64,000 bases of DNA from Streptomyces sp. Alt3 (lineage in GTDB: Bacteria; Actinomycetota; Actinomycetes; Streptomycetales; Streptomycetaceae), in NCBI RefSeq assembly GCF_030719215.1, contig NZ_CP120983.1, forward strand, positions 5,704,001 to 5,768,000. The letters are read 5' to 3'. This document shows positions 15,760 through 24,777 of the stretch, one piece after another. The notes under the pieces were generated by a model. It worked only from the letters and a program-made list of their open reading frames with translations. It was not told where the DNA came from and ran no database searches. The translations under genes were made by a program, and so were the position numbers. Numbering within the stretch: the stretch's first letter is position 1; the number at the start of each line of letters is the position of its first letter.

Positions 15760-16299
15760 TCAGTGGTAGGCGTGGACGACGGCGTGGCCCTTGCCGCGCC
15801 CGATCATCCACTTGTTCACCGGCGTCGTGATCAGGAACGCGACGACGAATCCGCCCAGGAGCGCCGACCAGAACAGCCCGTCCGACAGGTGGGCCTCCAT
15901 CGCGCCGGGGGTCAGGGCGATGATGCCGTTGTCGACCAGCTCCATCACGGCGATCGAGACGGTGTCGGCGGCCAGTGCCACCTTGACTGCGCTCTTGAGG
16001 TCCAGGCCCGCCCGGAGAACCGCGAACAGCGTGAACGAGTAGCCGAAAAGGAACGCCAGCGAGATTGCCAGGACCATGGTCTCCACGTTGCCCCACAGCA
16101 GCGCGGTGCCGATCACCATGCCGAGGATCTCGCCGATGGCGCAGCCGGTCAGGCAGTGCAGGGTGGCCTTCGCGGCCATCGGCCAAGACGCGCCCTGCGC
16201 GTACTTTCCGTGGTGATCGGCGTGCGCGTGGTGGCCCTCGTGGGTGGCCGGGTCGTGTCCGGTGCCGGTTCGGTGAGTGCTGTGGTCCATGACCTTCAT
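15760..16299 (-). CDS. DUF4396 membrane protein, copper-regulated
   Basis: 179 aa from MKVMDHSTHRTG. The first ~45 residues are His-rich (DHSTH, HDPATHEGHHAHADHHG), likely metal binding. Four transmembrane helices follow (LHCLTGCAIGEILGMVIG; TMVLAISLAFLFGYSFTLF; VALAADTVSIAVMELVDNG; LFWSALLGGFVVAFLITTP), the DUF4396 core with GYSFTL and D-T-SI-MEL. A CsoR-type palindrome lies 52 bp upstream of the start, so it should be induced by copper. Role in copper handling is inferred from motif, promoter and neighbours. Confidence 0.8.
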   Translation of the reverse strand: MKVMDHSTHRTGTGHDPATHEGHHAHADHHGKYAQGASWPMAAKATLHCLTGCAIGEILGMVIGTALLWGNVETMVLAISLAFLFGYSFTLFAVLRAGLDLKSAVKVALAADTVSIAVMELVDNGIIALTPGAMEAHLSDGLFWSALLGGFVVAFLITTPVNKWMIGRGKGHAVVHAYH

Positions 16300-16350
16300 C
16301 CCCATTCCCGTCCAGTGTGGTCCGTTCGCCGGGCTCCACATATCAACCGT

Positions 16351-16367
16351 ATACCCCCTAGGGGTAT
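16351..16367. promoter_or_regulatory. CsoR-type copper operator
   Basis: ATACCCCCTAGGGGTAT, the G-tract palindrome recognised by CsoR copper repressors. It lies upstream of the leftward DUF4396 gene. The same box occurs near 29.8 kb before copZ/copA, so both loci should belong to one copper regulon. The csoR gene itself is not in this window. Confidence 0.85.
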
Positions 16368-16371
16368 TCCT

Positions 16372-17268
16372 CTAGTGGTCTTCTGCCGCCTGTGTCGACT
16401 GGTGGAGGATCTTCCAGGTGCGCCCGGCGTCGCTGGAGTGATAGATGGTGTCGGTGCTGTCGGCGGCCAGCAGCCGCTGCGTGGTCACTGCGGTCAACAC
16501 GGTGGGAACACCACCGCCGGGAAGGCGGCCGTGCTCGGTCCAGTTGCGACCGCCTTGACTGCTGAGCACGCGGCCGTCCGCCGCGAGGGCGACGAGCATG
16601 CCGGGCCCGGTTGCGTCGACGGCGATGAGGGCGGGGGCACCGGGAACGGCGTCGAAGGTGCGCCCGCCGTCTGTGCTGCGCTCAAGGCCCTTTCCCGTGG
16701 CGGCCCACACCGTCTCGGGGGTTTTTCTGTAGGCGGCGAGGTCGAGAAGCGGCTGTTTGGCGCGCTTGTTCCAGGTGCGGCCGTGGTCGGCGCTGGCCCA
16801 CAGTCGACCGCTCTGGCTGTCGAATCCGTAGAGGGACGCGCCGGCCTGTTGGAGGGCGTGGAAGTCTGCCTCACCTTCGGCGGAGAGGGTCTTCCAGGTG
16901 CGGCCAGCATCGGTGCTGCGGATCAGGCCCAGGTGGGGCGAGCGGGCATCCGGGTCGGTCGGGGAGGGGTGGCCGCTGGCCAGAAAGGTGGACGGACCGG
17001 TGACGGTGAAGCCCATGGTGTCCTGGTAGCGGTCGGCCGCCCGAACCGCCTCGCCGTCGCTGAGGCGGAAGACTCCGAGATGGCCCGCGGCATAGACGGT
17101 GCCGTCGGCCGGGTCGACGCCGAGGCCGTGCAGATGCCCGGTCCCAGGATCGGCGGCCGGAGTGCCGGCGTCCGTTTCGGGGCCGGTGCAGGCGGCGAGC
17201 AGCAGGGAGGCTGCGGCCAGAAGCGCGGCGCGCCCGCGGCGCCGGGGTATGTGTACGGAGGCGATCAC
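16372..17268 (-). CDS. F510_1955-family BNR-repeat lipoprotein
   Basis: 298 aa. GTG 17268 gives a lipoprotein signal (IPRRRGRAALLAAASLLLAAC). The mature part is a beta-propeller with at least four Asp-box/BNR repeats: RSTDAGRTWKTL, SADHGRTWNKR, RSTDGGRTFDAV, HSSDAGRTWKIL. It also has GTGHLHGLGVDPADGTVYAAG near the start, typical of the F510_1955 family. Despite the 'glycosylhydrolase' family name, no sialidase active site is evident. These genes travel with DUF305 and copper genes in actinomycetes, as here, so a surface metal-related role is likely. Upstream in-frame starts would spoil the signal. Confidence 0.8.
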   Translation of the reverse strand: MIASVHIPRRRGRAALLAAASLLLAACTGPETDAGTPAADPGTGHLHGLGVDPADGTVYAAGHLGVFRLSDGEAVRAADRYQDTMGFTVTGPSTFLASGHPSPTDPDARSPHLGLIRSTDAGRTWKTLSAEGEADFHALQQAGASLYGFDSQSGRLWASADHGRTWNKRAKQPLLDLAAYRKTPETVWAATGKGLERSTDGGRTFDAVPGAPALIAVDATGPGMLVALAADGRVLSSQGGRNWTEHGRLPGGGVPTVLTAVTTQRLLAADSTDTIYHSSDAGRTWKILHQSTQAAEDH

Positions 17269-17362
17269 GTGCGATCCAAGCTGTTGAGGGGAAGCCGAAG
17301 GCGGATGGGGCTGCACGGGCAAGGGCGGACGTCGGTGGGCGCCCGCCCCTGCCGAGGTGCGG

Positions 17363-17989
17363 TCAGTTCTTGCCGAGCAGCTCGTTCATCTGGGTGATCT
17401 CGGCTGTCTGGGACGTGATGATCGCGTCTGCCATCTTCTTGGCCGGCTCGTAGGAACCGTCGGCCTTCTCGGTCTCGGCCATCGATACGGCACCTTCGTG
17501 GTGCTTGATCATCATCTCCATGAAGGCGGTGTCGAACGCCTTGCCCGAGGAGTCCTTGAGCTTGTCCATGTCCTCGGCCGTCATCATGCCGCTCATGCCG
17601 TGCTCGGAGTGGTCCATGGCACCTTCCGCGGGCACCTCCTCGCCCCACGAAGTCAGCCAGCCGGACAGCGTCTTGATCTCCGGGTCCTGGGCCTTCTTGA
17701 TCTGCTCGGCGAGCGCCTTCACCTCAGCCGACCCGGCCCGGGACGGCGCGAGGTCGGCCATCTCGACCGCTTGGCGGTGGTGGGGGATCATCCCCTTGGC
17801 GAAGGCTACGTCGGCCGCGTTCTGCTGGCCCTGTGAGGCCGACGCCGAGGCAGACGGGGACTCCTTGCTGTGCCCGTCGTGTCCGGCCGAGCTGTCACCG
17901 TTCCCACCGCAGGCGGCGAGGACGAGGGCGGCGGCTGCCGAAGCGGCCACAGCGGCGGTACGACGGACGAGGGATCGCTTGCTGGTCAT
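17363..17989 (-). CDS. DUF305 secreted lipoprotein
   Basis: 208 aa. Signal peptide with lipobox (AAAALVLAACGGN). After a Ser-rich linker the DUF305 ferritin-like domain follows with its two conserved blocks: FAKGMIPHHRQAVEMADL (about 63-80) and FDTAFMEMMIKHHEGAVSMA (about 150-169). The Met/His residues are candidate copper or silver ligands. DUF305 proteins are found beside copper and silver resistance genes. Ends 94 bp before the F510_1955 gene on the same strand and is likely co-regulated. Role in extracytoplasmic copper binding is inferred. Confidence 0.85.
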   Translation of the reverse strand: MTSKRSLVRRTAAVAASAAAALVLAACGGNGDSSAGHDGHSKESPSASASASQGQQNAADVAFAKGMIPHHRQAVEMADLAPSRAGSAEVKALAEQIKKAQDPEIKTLSGWLTSWGEEVPAEGAMDHSEHGMSGMMTAEDMDKLKDSSGKAFDTAFMEMMIKHHEGAVSMAETEKADGSYEPAKKMADAIITSQTAEITQMNELLGKN

Positions 17990-18112
17990 GGTGCAACTCC
18001 TTGTGCGCGCGGCTGTTGCGCGGCGGCGCGCGAGGGATCTGGGATGAGGGCGTACGAAGGCGCGGCACCGGTCCCGGGAACATCCGGGCATCGGGGTGCC
18101 GTGCGGGCCGCT

Positions 18113-18514
18113 CTATATCCGCAGGAGTTGCAGCTCGGACAGGTCGGGAGGCGCTCGGCAGCCTTCGGCGAGCCGCGCCGTGCCCGCCACCGGAGTGCAA
18201 GCGGCAGGCGTGTCCATGAGGGCGCTGGTCAGTGCGGGCGGCGCGTACGCGGAGCCGATTCCGGCCGCCGCGCATGTCCCGTCCGCGTGGTCGAGATGGT
18301 CGTTGCCGCCGTCTGTGTGGGAGCACCCACTGCTCAGGTGCGGTGCGTCGGCCACTTGAGCCATCGCCATCTCGTGCGTGGCATCCGATCGGCCTGCCGG
18401 TGCCCCTCCGGGGCCCAGGGCATGCATGCCGAGCAGGCCGGTCAGCACGGCCAGCATGAGCAGCACGAACAGCCGCCCGGTGGGGCGGCGGCTGGATCCT
18501 GTGCTGCCGGTCAT
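18113..18514 (-). CDS. DUF6153 family small membrane/secreted protein
   Basis: 133 aa. One N-terminal transmembrane segment (LFVLLMLAVLTGLLGMHALGPGG) is typical of DUF6153. The rest is His/Cys/Ala-rich (CSHTDGGNDHLDHADGTC; LMDTPAACTP; CRAPPDLSELQLLRI) and would face outside. Members cluster with DUF305 genes, as here, which suggests an exported metal-binding role. No enzyme motif. Similar layout to the two unassigned small genes at 24.1 and 24.8 kb. Confidence 0.75.
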   Translation of the reverse strand: MTGSTGSSRRPTGRLFVLLMLAVLTGLLGMHALGPGGAPAGRSDATHEMAMAQVADAPHLSSGCSHTDGGNDHLDHADGTCAAAGIGSAYAPPALTSALMDTPAACTPVAGTARLAEGCRAPPDLSELQLLRI

Positions 18515-18786
18515 GCGCCCATCCTATGAGCAGCTGCCCACGAACCGCTTACTGGCCGGCCGGATGCTACGGCAAGAGCCGGGGCGAGGGCGTGACGGGC
18601 GGCTGGACTCTGCCTGGGCGGCGCGACGCCGCTCGCACCGCGAGCTGCTCACACCGCCCTTCACCAGGACGCGACCAGGCGGGTCAGGGTGCGGTGTTCG
18701 CTGACTCGTCGGCGGTGCTTGACCGTTCTGCGGGATGCGCCGCCGTCGAGAGACGCTCTCAGTCGGCTGACCTCTCGCGGAGATGG

Positions 18787-19380
18787 TCATTGCTGCCCGT
18801 CTGTGGTCCGCAACGCCGCCAGGACGGTTGCCGTCAGAACGTCGGGGGCCGCCGCGCTGGTGAGCCGCCCCGCCTGGACTTCGCCCGCAGCGGCGTGCAT
18901 CAGCTGATAGACGACGGTGACCAGCCAGTCCGCCGACAGGTCCCTGCGGATCGCGTCTTCTTGCTGACCGCGCAGGATCAGGTCGCGCACGGGGCGGAGG
19001 ATGCGGTCGTGTCGGCCGCGAATGACATCCGGGGGTAGAGCCGCCGCGGCGGCTGCGAAAGCGGAGAAGTTCCGGTCGAGCACCTGCCAGGACGAGCGCA
19101 TCAGCCGCGCCAGTGCCTCATCGGCGAGCCCGACGTCACCCGCTTCGGCGTCGAAAGCGTGAACGGCTTGCGCGACGGAGCGCTCCAGTGCTGCCTCGAG
19201 GAGGCTCTCGCGTGTGGGGAAGTGGGAGTAGAGCGTCACCCGGCTCACCCCCGCCGCTCGTGCGACGGCCGCCATGCTCGACTGCGGGTCCACCAGCAGG
19301 CACTCCACCCCCGCGTCGATGATCGCTGTCGCATTGCGCTCTGCGTCCGCCCTCCGACGGGGGGAACTCTCGTCCGCCAT
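18787..19380 (-). CDS. TetR-family repressor of the divergent MFS pump
   Basis: 197 aa from MADESSPRRR (GGAGG five bases upstream). The HTH is RNATAIIDAGVECLL...SSMAAVARAAGVSRVTLYSHF (about 16-56), the core TetR signature. The C-terminal ligand domain is helical with no recognisable specificity. It is divergent from an MFS gene, and a 10-bp inverted repeat (AAACTTTACA/TGTAAAGTTT) lies between, so it most likely represses pump expression until a drug binds. Confidence 0.85.
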   Translation of the reverse strand: MADESSPRRRADAERNATAIIDAGVECLLVDPQSSMAAVARAAGVSRVTLYSHFPTRESLLEAALERSVAQAVHAFDAEAGDVGLADEALARLMRSSWQVLDRNFSAFAAAAAALPPDVIRGRHDRILRPVRDLILRGQQEDAIRRDLSADWLVTVVYQLMHAAAGEVQAGRLTSAAAPDVLTATVLAALRTTDGQQ

Positions 19381-19411
19381 CGGCACCTCCGTTGAAGTAG
19401 TCGTCGGCGCC

Positions 19412-19480
19412 AAACTTTACAGTGCTGTTCACATTCGGTCGAGCGGCGCGTACCTTATCCCTGACAGAAGTGTAAAGTTT
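19412..19480. promoter_or_regulatory. Putative TetR operator pair in divergent promoter
   Basis: AAACTTTACA at 19412-19421 and its exact complement TGTAAAGTTT at 19471-19480 face each other across 49 bp between tetR and the MFS gene. Each arm probably belongs to one operator half or one promoter. Confidence 0.6.
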
Positions 19481-19493
19481 AGGGAGATCCTCC

Positions 19494-20966
19494 GTGGACC
19501 CACGGCACACCACATCGGCGTCACAGCACGTGCACCACCCACACGAGGGGCCGCCGTCGCCTGTTCACCGGCATCGCTGGTGGGTGCTCGCTCTGCTCTG
19601 CCTCGCACAGTTCATGCTGATCGCTGACGTGACGGTGGTGAACGTTGCCCTGCCCACGATCGGTGCCGAACTCTCCCTCTCCGGCTCCGCGCTGACGTGG
19701 ATCGTCACCGCGTACACGCTGTTCTTCGGCAGCCTCCTGCTCCTGGGCGGACGCCTCGCGGACACCCTGGGCAAACTCCGCATGTACCTCGTCGGACTGT
19801 CCCTCTTCACCGCCGCCTCCCTCGCTTCGGGCCTTGCCGCGAGCGGTCCTGCACTCATCACCGCACGATCCGTCCAGGGCGTCGGGGCGGCCCTCCTTTC
19901 CCCGGCCGCGATGGCGCTGGTCACCGTCCTGTTCGACGGCCCCGCCCGGCACAAAGCCCTCGGTCTCTGGGCGGCGATCGGCGGCGCGGGCGCCGCCGCG
20001 GGCGTGCTGCTCGGCGGGGTACTGGTGTCCGGACCCGGCTGGGCGTGGATCTTCTTCATCAACATCCCCGTGGGCCTGTTCGCCCTCGTCGCGGTACCGG
20101 CGCTGCTCGGTGGGACGCACCGCGCGGCAACTCCGGCCCCTTCCCGTAAGCGCCTTGACCCGCTGGGTGCTCTGACCCTGACCACGGCCCCCGCTCTCCT
20201 GATCTACGGCCTCGTGGAGTCTCGCGACCGAGGCTTCGACACCGCCCACGTCTGGCTACCCCTGGTTGGCGCGGCTGTCTTCACCGTCGCCTTCTTTGCC
20301 GTGGAACGCCGCGTCGCGGTGCCGCTCGTACGCCTGGAAGTTCTCGCCCGGCGCAGCCTGCTCGCCGGCGCGCTGGTGATGCTGGCCGCAAGCGGCCTGC
20401 TCATCTCCGCCTTCTTCCTCAACTCCTTCTACGTCCAGCACATCCTCGGCGAGAACGCCCTCACCACCGGACTGGCCTTCCTCCCCGTCGCCGTCGCCGT
20501 CACCCTGGGCGCCCACCTCGGCGGAACAACGGTCGGCCGCATCGGCTGGCGCCTCACCGCAGTGGCGGGATTCGCCCTGACAGCGCTGGGCGCACTCCTC
20601 CTCGCCGGCCTCACGGCCGACAGCGGACTGTGGACGGGCCTCACCCCGGGCTTCTCTCTCATGTCCTTCGGCCTCGGCACCACCTTCGTCTGCGCCACCA
20701 CCGCCGCCATGAACGGCCTCGGCCACCAGGACACCGGTCTGGCGTCCGGCCTTGTCACCACCGCACACGAACTCGGCGCCGCCCTTGGAGTCGCCGTCAT
20801 CGCGATGGTCGCGGGGGCGAGCCTGGAAGGGGCGGGCGACCTGAGCGGCTACGCAGCCGCCTTCACGACATCCGCCGTCATCGCCGTGGCTGCGGGGATC
20901 TCCGGCTGGTTCCTTCTTCCCGCCGGTCGGCCGGACCTCTCGCAGGGCCGCGTTATGGCGCACTAA
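19494..20966 (+). CDS. MFS drug transporter, DHA2 (EmrB/QacA) type
   Basis: 490 aa, GTG start. A soluble His-rich N-terminus (~25 residues) precedes 14 predicted helices. Marker motifs: LIADVTVVNVALPTI in helix 1, GGRLADTLGKLRMYLVG (motif A), and GPGWAWIFFINIPVGLF (motif C region). DHA2 pumps export hydrophobic or cationic drugs using the proton gradient. Pair with the divergent TetR gene. Substrate unknown. A second, related TetR/MFS pair follows 1 kb away. Confidence 0.85.
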   Translation: MDPRHTTSASQHVHHPHEGPPSPVHRHRWWVLALLCLAQFMLIADVTVVNVALPTIGAELSLSGSALTWIVTAYTLFFGSLLLLGGRLADTLGKLRMYLVGLSLFTAASLASGLAASGPALITARSVQGVGAALLSPAAMALVTVLFDGPARHKALGLWAAIGGAGAAAGVLLGGVLVSGPGWAWIFFINIPVGLFALVAVPALLGGTHRAATPAPSRKRLDPLGALTLTTAPALLIYGLVESRDRGFDTAHVWLPLVGAAVFTVAFFAVERRVAVPLVRLEVLARRSLLAGALVMLAASGLLISAFFLNSFYVQHILGENALTTGLAFLPVAVAVTLGAHLGGTTVGRIGWRLTAVAGFALTALGALLLAGLTADSGLWTGLTPGFSLMSFGLGTTFVCATTAAMNGLGHQDTGLASGLVTTAHELGAALGVAVIAMVAGASLEGAGDLSGYAAAFTTSAVIAVAAGISGWFLLPAGRPDLSQGRVMAH

Positions 20967-21407
20967 ACCAGCACTAAACCGTCGATCGTCGCTGCACAGC
21001 GGGTCGGCGCATGATCAGCATTCGCCGGTGGGCTGCACCGAACGCGGCCGACCAGGTGGCGGCGGGCGCGCGAACCCCTCTGGGCGGAAGATCGGGCCTC
21101 GCCCTCGCGGAGGACCCGTCCTTTCGATGCGACCTGCGCGGTATACGCATCCCGTCCGTGAGCCTCCGCTGCGTCGCCGAAGCGGTCAAGATCCATGAGG
21201 TGGACCTATCCACCCGGCGTCTGGGGGTCAGTTGCAGCAGGTTGGGTCGTCTGGCCGGAGCGCCGACCATCGGTCGGAGGCTCGGCTCGCGCGTACCACC
21301 AGTCACTGGTCCGAGCGTCACCCCCACGAGTCCGCACCCTGGATGGATGTCCCATCGGGTCAGCCGGTGAAGTGCCACTTGCGCCCAACGGGAGGGGGGT
21401 ACGCAGG
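20967..21407. other. Convergent intergenic interval, about 440 bp
   Basis: Lies between the 3' ends of the first MFS gene and the second tetR gene. A short repeat CACTAAACC(A/G) occurs twice at once after the stop of the MFS gene (near 20961-20979). No convincing gene or hairpin terminator found. Confidence 0.35.
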
Positions 21408-22010
21408 TCATGGCCTGTTCGAGCAGCTCGGCTGGGGCGCGTAGGCGGCGAGAGTGATCTGTGCGATGAACTCCGGGGCCTGTTCCGCGGTCATGGCGCC
21501 GCTCCTGACGTCCGCGGCCGTGCCCTTGAGGACGTGGTGGAGGGCGCTGGCCAGCCAGGCGGCGGGAAGGTCGTCACGGAACGCGCCCTGTGCCTGCCCT
21601 CGCACGATGAGTTCGCGCACACGCTGTTCGGGTCCGGCGTGCAGTTCATGGATGCGTCCGGGAGGCAGGACCTTCTGAGCGGCCTCCAGCATCGCACCGG
21701 ACTGCGCGATGAGCAGCCAGCTGGAGTCGATGAGCTCGCGCAACGACTGGGCCGGCTCGCCCGTCAGGTCCAGCCCGGACAGGACCTCTTCGCCGCGTTC
21801 CAGCAGATGTGCCAGGGCGGCTTCGACGAGACCCTCCCGGGAGGGGAAGTGGCCGTAGAGGGTGACTCGGCCGACGCCCGCGGCCTGCGCGATCTGTACG
21901 ACGCTCGCGTCGTGGTTGCGGCTGAGGCAGTCGATGGCCGCGTCCAAGATCTTCTCGACGCTGTGCTGCGCGTCGGCGCGACGCGCTCCTGGCCGTGTCG
22001 AGCGAGGCAT
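21408..22010 (-). CDS. TetR-family repressor of the second MFS pump
   Basis: 200 aa from MPRSTRPGARR (GGAG upstream). HTH: SVEKILDAAIDCLSRNHDASVVQIAQAAGVGRVTLYGHF (about 17-55). The ligand domain has REGLVEAALAHLLERGEEVL and QRVRELIVRGQAQGAFRDDL, close in plan to the TetR at 18.8 kb. The two pairs look like paralogues. It is divergent from an MFS gene, with a 27-bp perfect inverted repeat spanning both promoters. Confidence 0.85.
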   Translation of the reverse strand: MPRSTRPGARRADAQHSVEKILDAAIDCLSRNHDASVVQIAQAAGVGRVTLYGHFPSREGLVEAALAHLLERGEEVLSGLDLTGEPAQSLRELIDSSWLLIAQSGAMLEAAQKVLPPGRIHELHAGPEQRVRELIVRGQAQGAFRDDLPAAWLASALHHVLKGTAADVRSGAMTAEQAPEFIAQITLAAYAPQPSCSNRP

Positions 22011-22019
22011 TTCACTCCA

Positions 22020-22083
22020 TAAGTCGAACAGGCTTGTACGAGTTATAGTAGCGTCCATAACTCGTACAAGCCTGTTCGACTTA
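22020..22083. promoter_or_regulatory. 27-bp perfect inverted repeat, mirrored divergent promoter/operator
   Basis: Arms 22020-22046 and 22057-22083 are exact complements, separated by 10 bp. The inner part of each arm contains CTCGTAC/GTACGAG next to ATAAC/GTTAT. Because the arms are identical, tetR and the pump gene probably share the same promoter and operator, and the TetR protein can shut both equally. Confidence 0.8.
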
Positions 22084-22104
22084 CCTGCAAGGGGGCAGAC
22101 CGTC

Positions 22105-23490
22105 GTGAGCGAAGCAGAGATCTCCACCAGTCCCACCCGCACACCGGATCCACGTCGGTGGAAGATTCTTGGCCTGGTCGGCGTCGCGCAGCTGATGCTC
22201 ATCCTGGACGTCACGGTCGTGGCCATCGCGTTGCCGCACCTGGGAGCGGACCTCGGTCTGGAGCGCGAGGCGCTGACCTGGGTCGTGAGCGGGTACACCC
22301 TGGCCTTCGGAGGTCTTCTCCTGCTGGGGGGCCGGGCTGCGGACCTGTTCGGCGCGCGGCGCCTCGTCCTTCTCGGCCTCGTACTGTTCGCCGGCGCCTC
22401 CCTGCTGGCGGGTCTTGCGGAATCGGGAGGCATGCTGCTCGCCGGCCGGGTGATCCAGGGCCTCTCCGCGGCCATGCTGTCCCCGGCGGCCCTGTCGTTG
22501 GTCGTGACGCTCTTCGAGGGCGAGGAGCGCAACAAGGCCCTGGGGATCTGGTCGTCCCTCGGTGGCAGCGGCGCCGCCCTGGGCGTGCTGCTGGGTGGCC
22601 TGCTGACCGCGGGGCCAGGCTGGCCGTGGGTGTTCTTCGTCAACGTCCCCGTGGGCTTGGCGCTGGTCGTCGCACTGAGGGCCTACCTGCCGCCACAGCG
22701 GCGTGCCACCTCGGGGCGCCTGGATGCCGTGGGCGCGATCCTGGTCACCGCTGCCACCGGCACCCTGACCTATGCGCTGATACGCGCCGGCGACAAGGGG
22801 TGGATCACCATGGCGACGGCGGGTCTGGTGGTTGCGGCTCTGCTGCTGTACTGGGCCTTCGCGGCCTGGCAGCGGCGGACGGCGACGCCTCTGATGGACA
22901 TCCGCCTTCTGACGCGTCGGCCGGTGGCCACGGGCACGCTGCTGATCCTGGTGGCCACAGCTCTGATGATCATGGTGTTCTTCCTCGGCACCTTCTACCT
23001 CCAGGACCACCGCGGACACGGGCCGCTGGCAACCGGCCTGTTCTTCCTGCCCGTGGCACTGGCAACCATGATCGGCGCGAACGCCGCCGGCCGCGTCATC
23101 GGGCGGACCGGATCCAGGACGCTGGGAGTGGCGGGCCTGCTGGTCGCCGCCGCCGGGATGACTGCTCCCGCCCTGTGGGAGAACACGGCAGCCACGGTTG
23201 CGGGTATCGCGGTGGCTGCCGCGGGCACGGGAGTGCTCTTCGTGGTCGCCTCCGCCACTGCGCTGGGCCAGATCGAACCGCACGAAGCGGGCCTTGCTTC
23301 GGGCATTCTCAGCACGTTCCACGAGTTTGGCGCATCGCTGGGAGCTGCTGTGGTCTCAAGCATGGCCGCAGCCGGTATCGCCGGAGGTGACGCAGCTGCT
23401 TTCGCCCCCGGGTTCGCCGCGGGCGCGGTCGTCGCTGCCGTAGCCGCGCTCCTGACCTTCTTCCTGACCCCGAAGAAGCCTTCCCCGTGA
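22105..23490 (+). CDS. MFS drug transporter, DHA2 type
   Basis: 461 aa from GTG 22105 (AAGGGGG upstream). Fourteen helices are predicted; markers LILDVTVVAIALPHL (helix 1), GGRAADLFGARRLVLLG (motif A), GPGWPWVFFVNVPVGLA (motif C region). Expected to export hydrophobic toxicants by proton antiport. It is paired with the divergent TetR gene and is clearly related to the MFS protein at 19.5 kb, consistent with duplication of a regulator/pump unit. Confidence 0.85.
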   Translation: MSEAEISTSPTRTPDPRRWKILGLVGVAQLMLILDVTVVAIALPHLGADLGLEREALTWVVSGYTLAFGGLLLLGGRAADLFGARRLVLLGLVLFAGASLLAGLAESGGMLLAGRVIQGLSAAMLSPAALSLVVTLFEGEERNKALGIWSSLGGSGAALGVLLGGLLTAGPGWPWVFFVNVPVGLALVVALRAYLPPQRRATSGRLDAVGAILVTAATGTLTYALIRAGDKGWITMATAGLVVAALLLYWAFAAWQRRTATPLMDIRLLTRRPVATGTLLILVATALMIMVFFLGTFYLQDHRGHGPLATGLFFLPVALATMIGANAAGRVIGRTGSRTLGVAGLLVAAAGMTAPALWENTAATVAGIAVAAAGTGVLFVVASATALGQIEPHEAGLASGILSTFHEFGASLGAAVVSSMAAAGIAGGDAAAFAPGFAAGAVVAAVAALLTFFLTPKKPSP

Positions 23491-24122
23491 CCAGGCACGG
23501 CGCTTGAACCGACGGCAACCACGCCCCTGCGGGTCCCTAGGAGAGCCCGCCCGGGCACTCGCTTTCCGCCCCTGCGCGAGCTCTTGCTCCGTCTGCGCCA
23601 CCCCTCGGTGACCGGTCAGTCCGCAGGCCGGCGGGAGGTCGATAAGGACGCAGGTACGAGTCGGCACTGCGGATCGCCTGGTGATCAGCTCCGACCAAGG
23701 CCGTACCTTCTGCCTGCTTGCCGAGCGCCGGAGGCGCATGCGGCCGAACGACCGGTCGCTGACATCCTGGTGGCCCTCGTATCGGGCAAAGAGACATAGC
23801 TGAACAGCTGTTGACGGGCGGGCCTGGGCACCCGGGGCCGCCTGCCGCTCCCCGGAGTGGGCGGTGAGGCCCGGCTCCGTTGCACGACTAGCAGACCGTT
23901 CGGTACTCCAAGGCAGTCGTGAGCGCGCCGATGGGTGGCGCCCCAGGCCGGGTGTGACGCACGTCCTATTTTTGCGCTCGTCTCGGACCCCTCACGGAAG
24001 CCGTCGTCTGCTCATCACCTGTGCTGTTGCCGATACGCGTGTCCGGACAGGACCGTCTGTTCGGGCTCTGTTCGAGGCCGGGGCGGCGAATGGACGGCAG
24101 CATGAGCGACTAGGATCACGGC
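23491..24122. other. Non-coding interval, about 630 bp
   Basis: No ORF here has actinomycete third-position bias plus a ribosome site. A short in-frame stretch at about 23675-23800 may be a gene remnant, but I cannot name it. The last ~50 bp should hold the promoter of the following gene. Confidence 0.35.
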
Positions 24123-24551
24123 ATGGTCACGGCTTGGTCGTCTCCCCGTGTGGCACGGGCCCGCTCGTCAGCGGGTCCGCTGCGCATGCTGTGGGTGGCC
24201 GTCACGCTGTTCACCTTCGTATACGCGCACGGGGTGAGCCAGGAAGCGGTCAGCGCTCACCTGGACGCTAGCGTGACTGCGTCCGCTGTGGACGTGGGCC
24301 ACGGCCTCGCTGTCGAGGACGGGCCGGCTGATCACCATGGTGGTGAGCATGACGGCTCGTCTCATACGGCTGCGGAGTGCGTACCCGGTCAGCCGCAGCA
24401 GGCACCGACTCTGGATGTCCCGAGCCTCTGCGCCCTGGTCGTGGCAGACGCTCCTGCACTGCCGCGACCTACTCCGATCGCCTTCGGTGACGTCGCGGCA
24501 GCCAAGCAGTTGCCGAGCACGTCGATAAGAGCCACAGTCCTGCAGATCTAG
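24123..24551 (+). CDS. Small His-rich secreted/membrane protein, unknown
   Basis: 142 aa. A single hydrophobic segment (LRMLWVAVTLFTFVYAHGVS, about 20-40) would anchor or export it. The outside part carries histidines (VGHGL, DHHGGEHDGSSH) and two cysteines (AAECVPG, PSLCALV). It resembles DUF6153-like small proteins near copper genes but I cannot place it in a family. It precedes a second small cysteine-containing protein and a cysteine-synthase-like/MFS operon. Metal binding is a guess. Confidence 0.6.
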   Translation: MVTAWSSPRVARARSSAGPLRMLWVAVTLFTFVYAHGVSQEAVSAHLDASVTASAVDVGHGLAVEDGPADHHGGEHDGSSHTAAECVPGQPQQAPTLDVPSLCALVVADAPALPRPTPIAFGDVAAAKQLPSTSIRATVLQI

Positions 24552-24777
24552 CACCGGCGACCTTCCCCGGCCTTCCACGCCTTCCCGTGTGACATGACTT
24601 CGGGCAGCCCTCTGCGGCTGTGGGCGCGATGAGGCCGGTCGTCGCTGTCTCTCTCCTTGCTCCGACGCGCCGCGTTGTGTCGCGAGGCAGGTTCCTGCGA
24701 CGTCGCCCCTGCCATGGAACGTCCCGCCCGCCGCTGCGCTGCCCTTGGGGCGCGCGACGGCCGCCTGCGGAGGAACT

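Noticed and set aside
19521..20249. Leftward ORFs antisense to the first DHA2 pump
   Set aside because: Arg/Gly/Glu-rich shadow text; the plus-strand frame has clear MFS motifs.
23584..23799. Small rightward or leftward gene between the second MFS pump and the 142-aa protein
   Set aside because: No ribosome site, no consistent codon bias and no recognisable protein in any of the competing frames.
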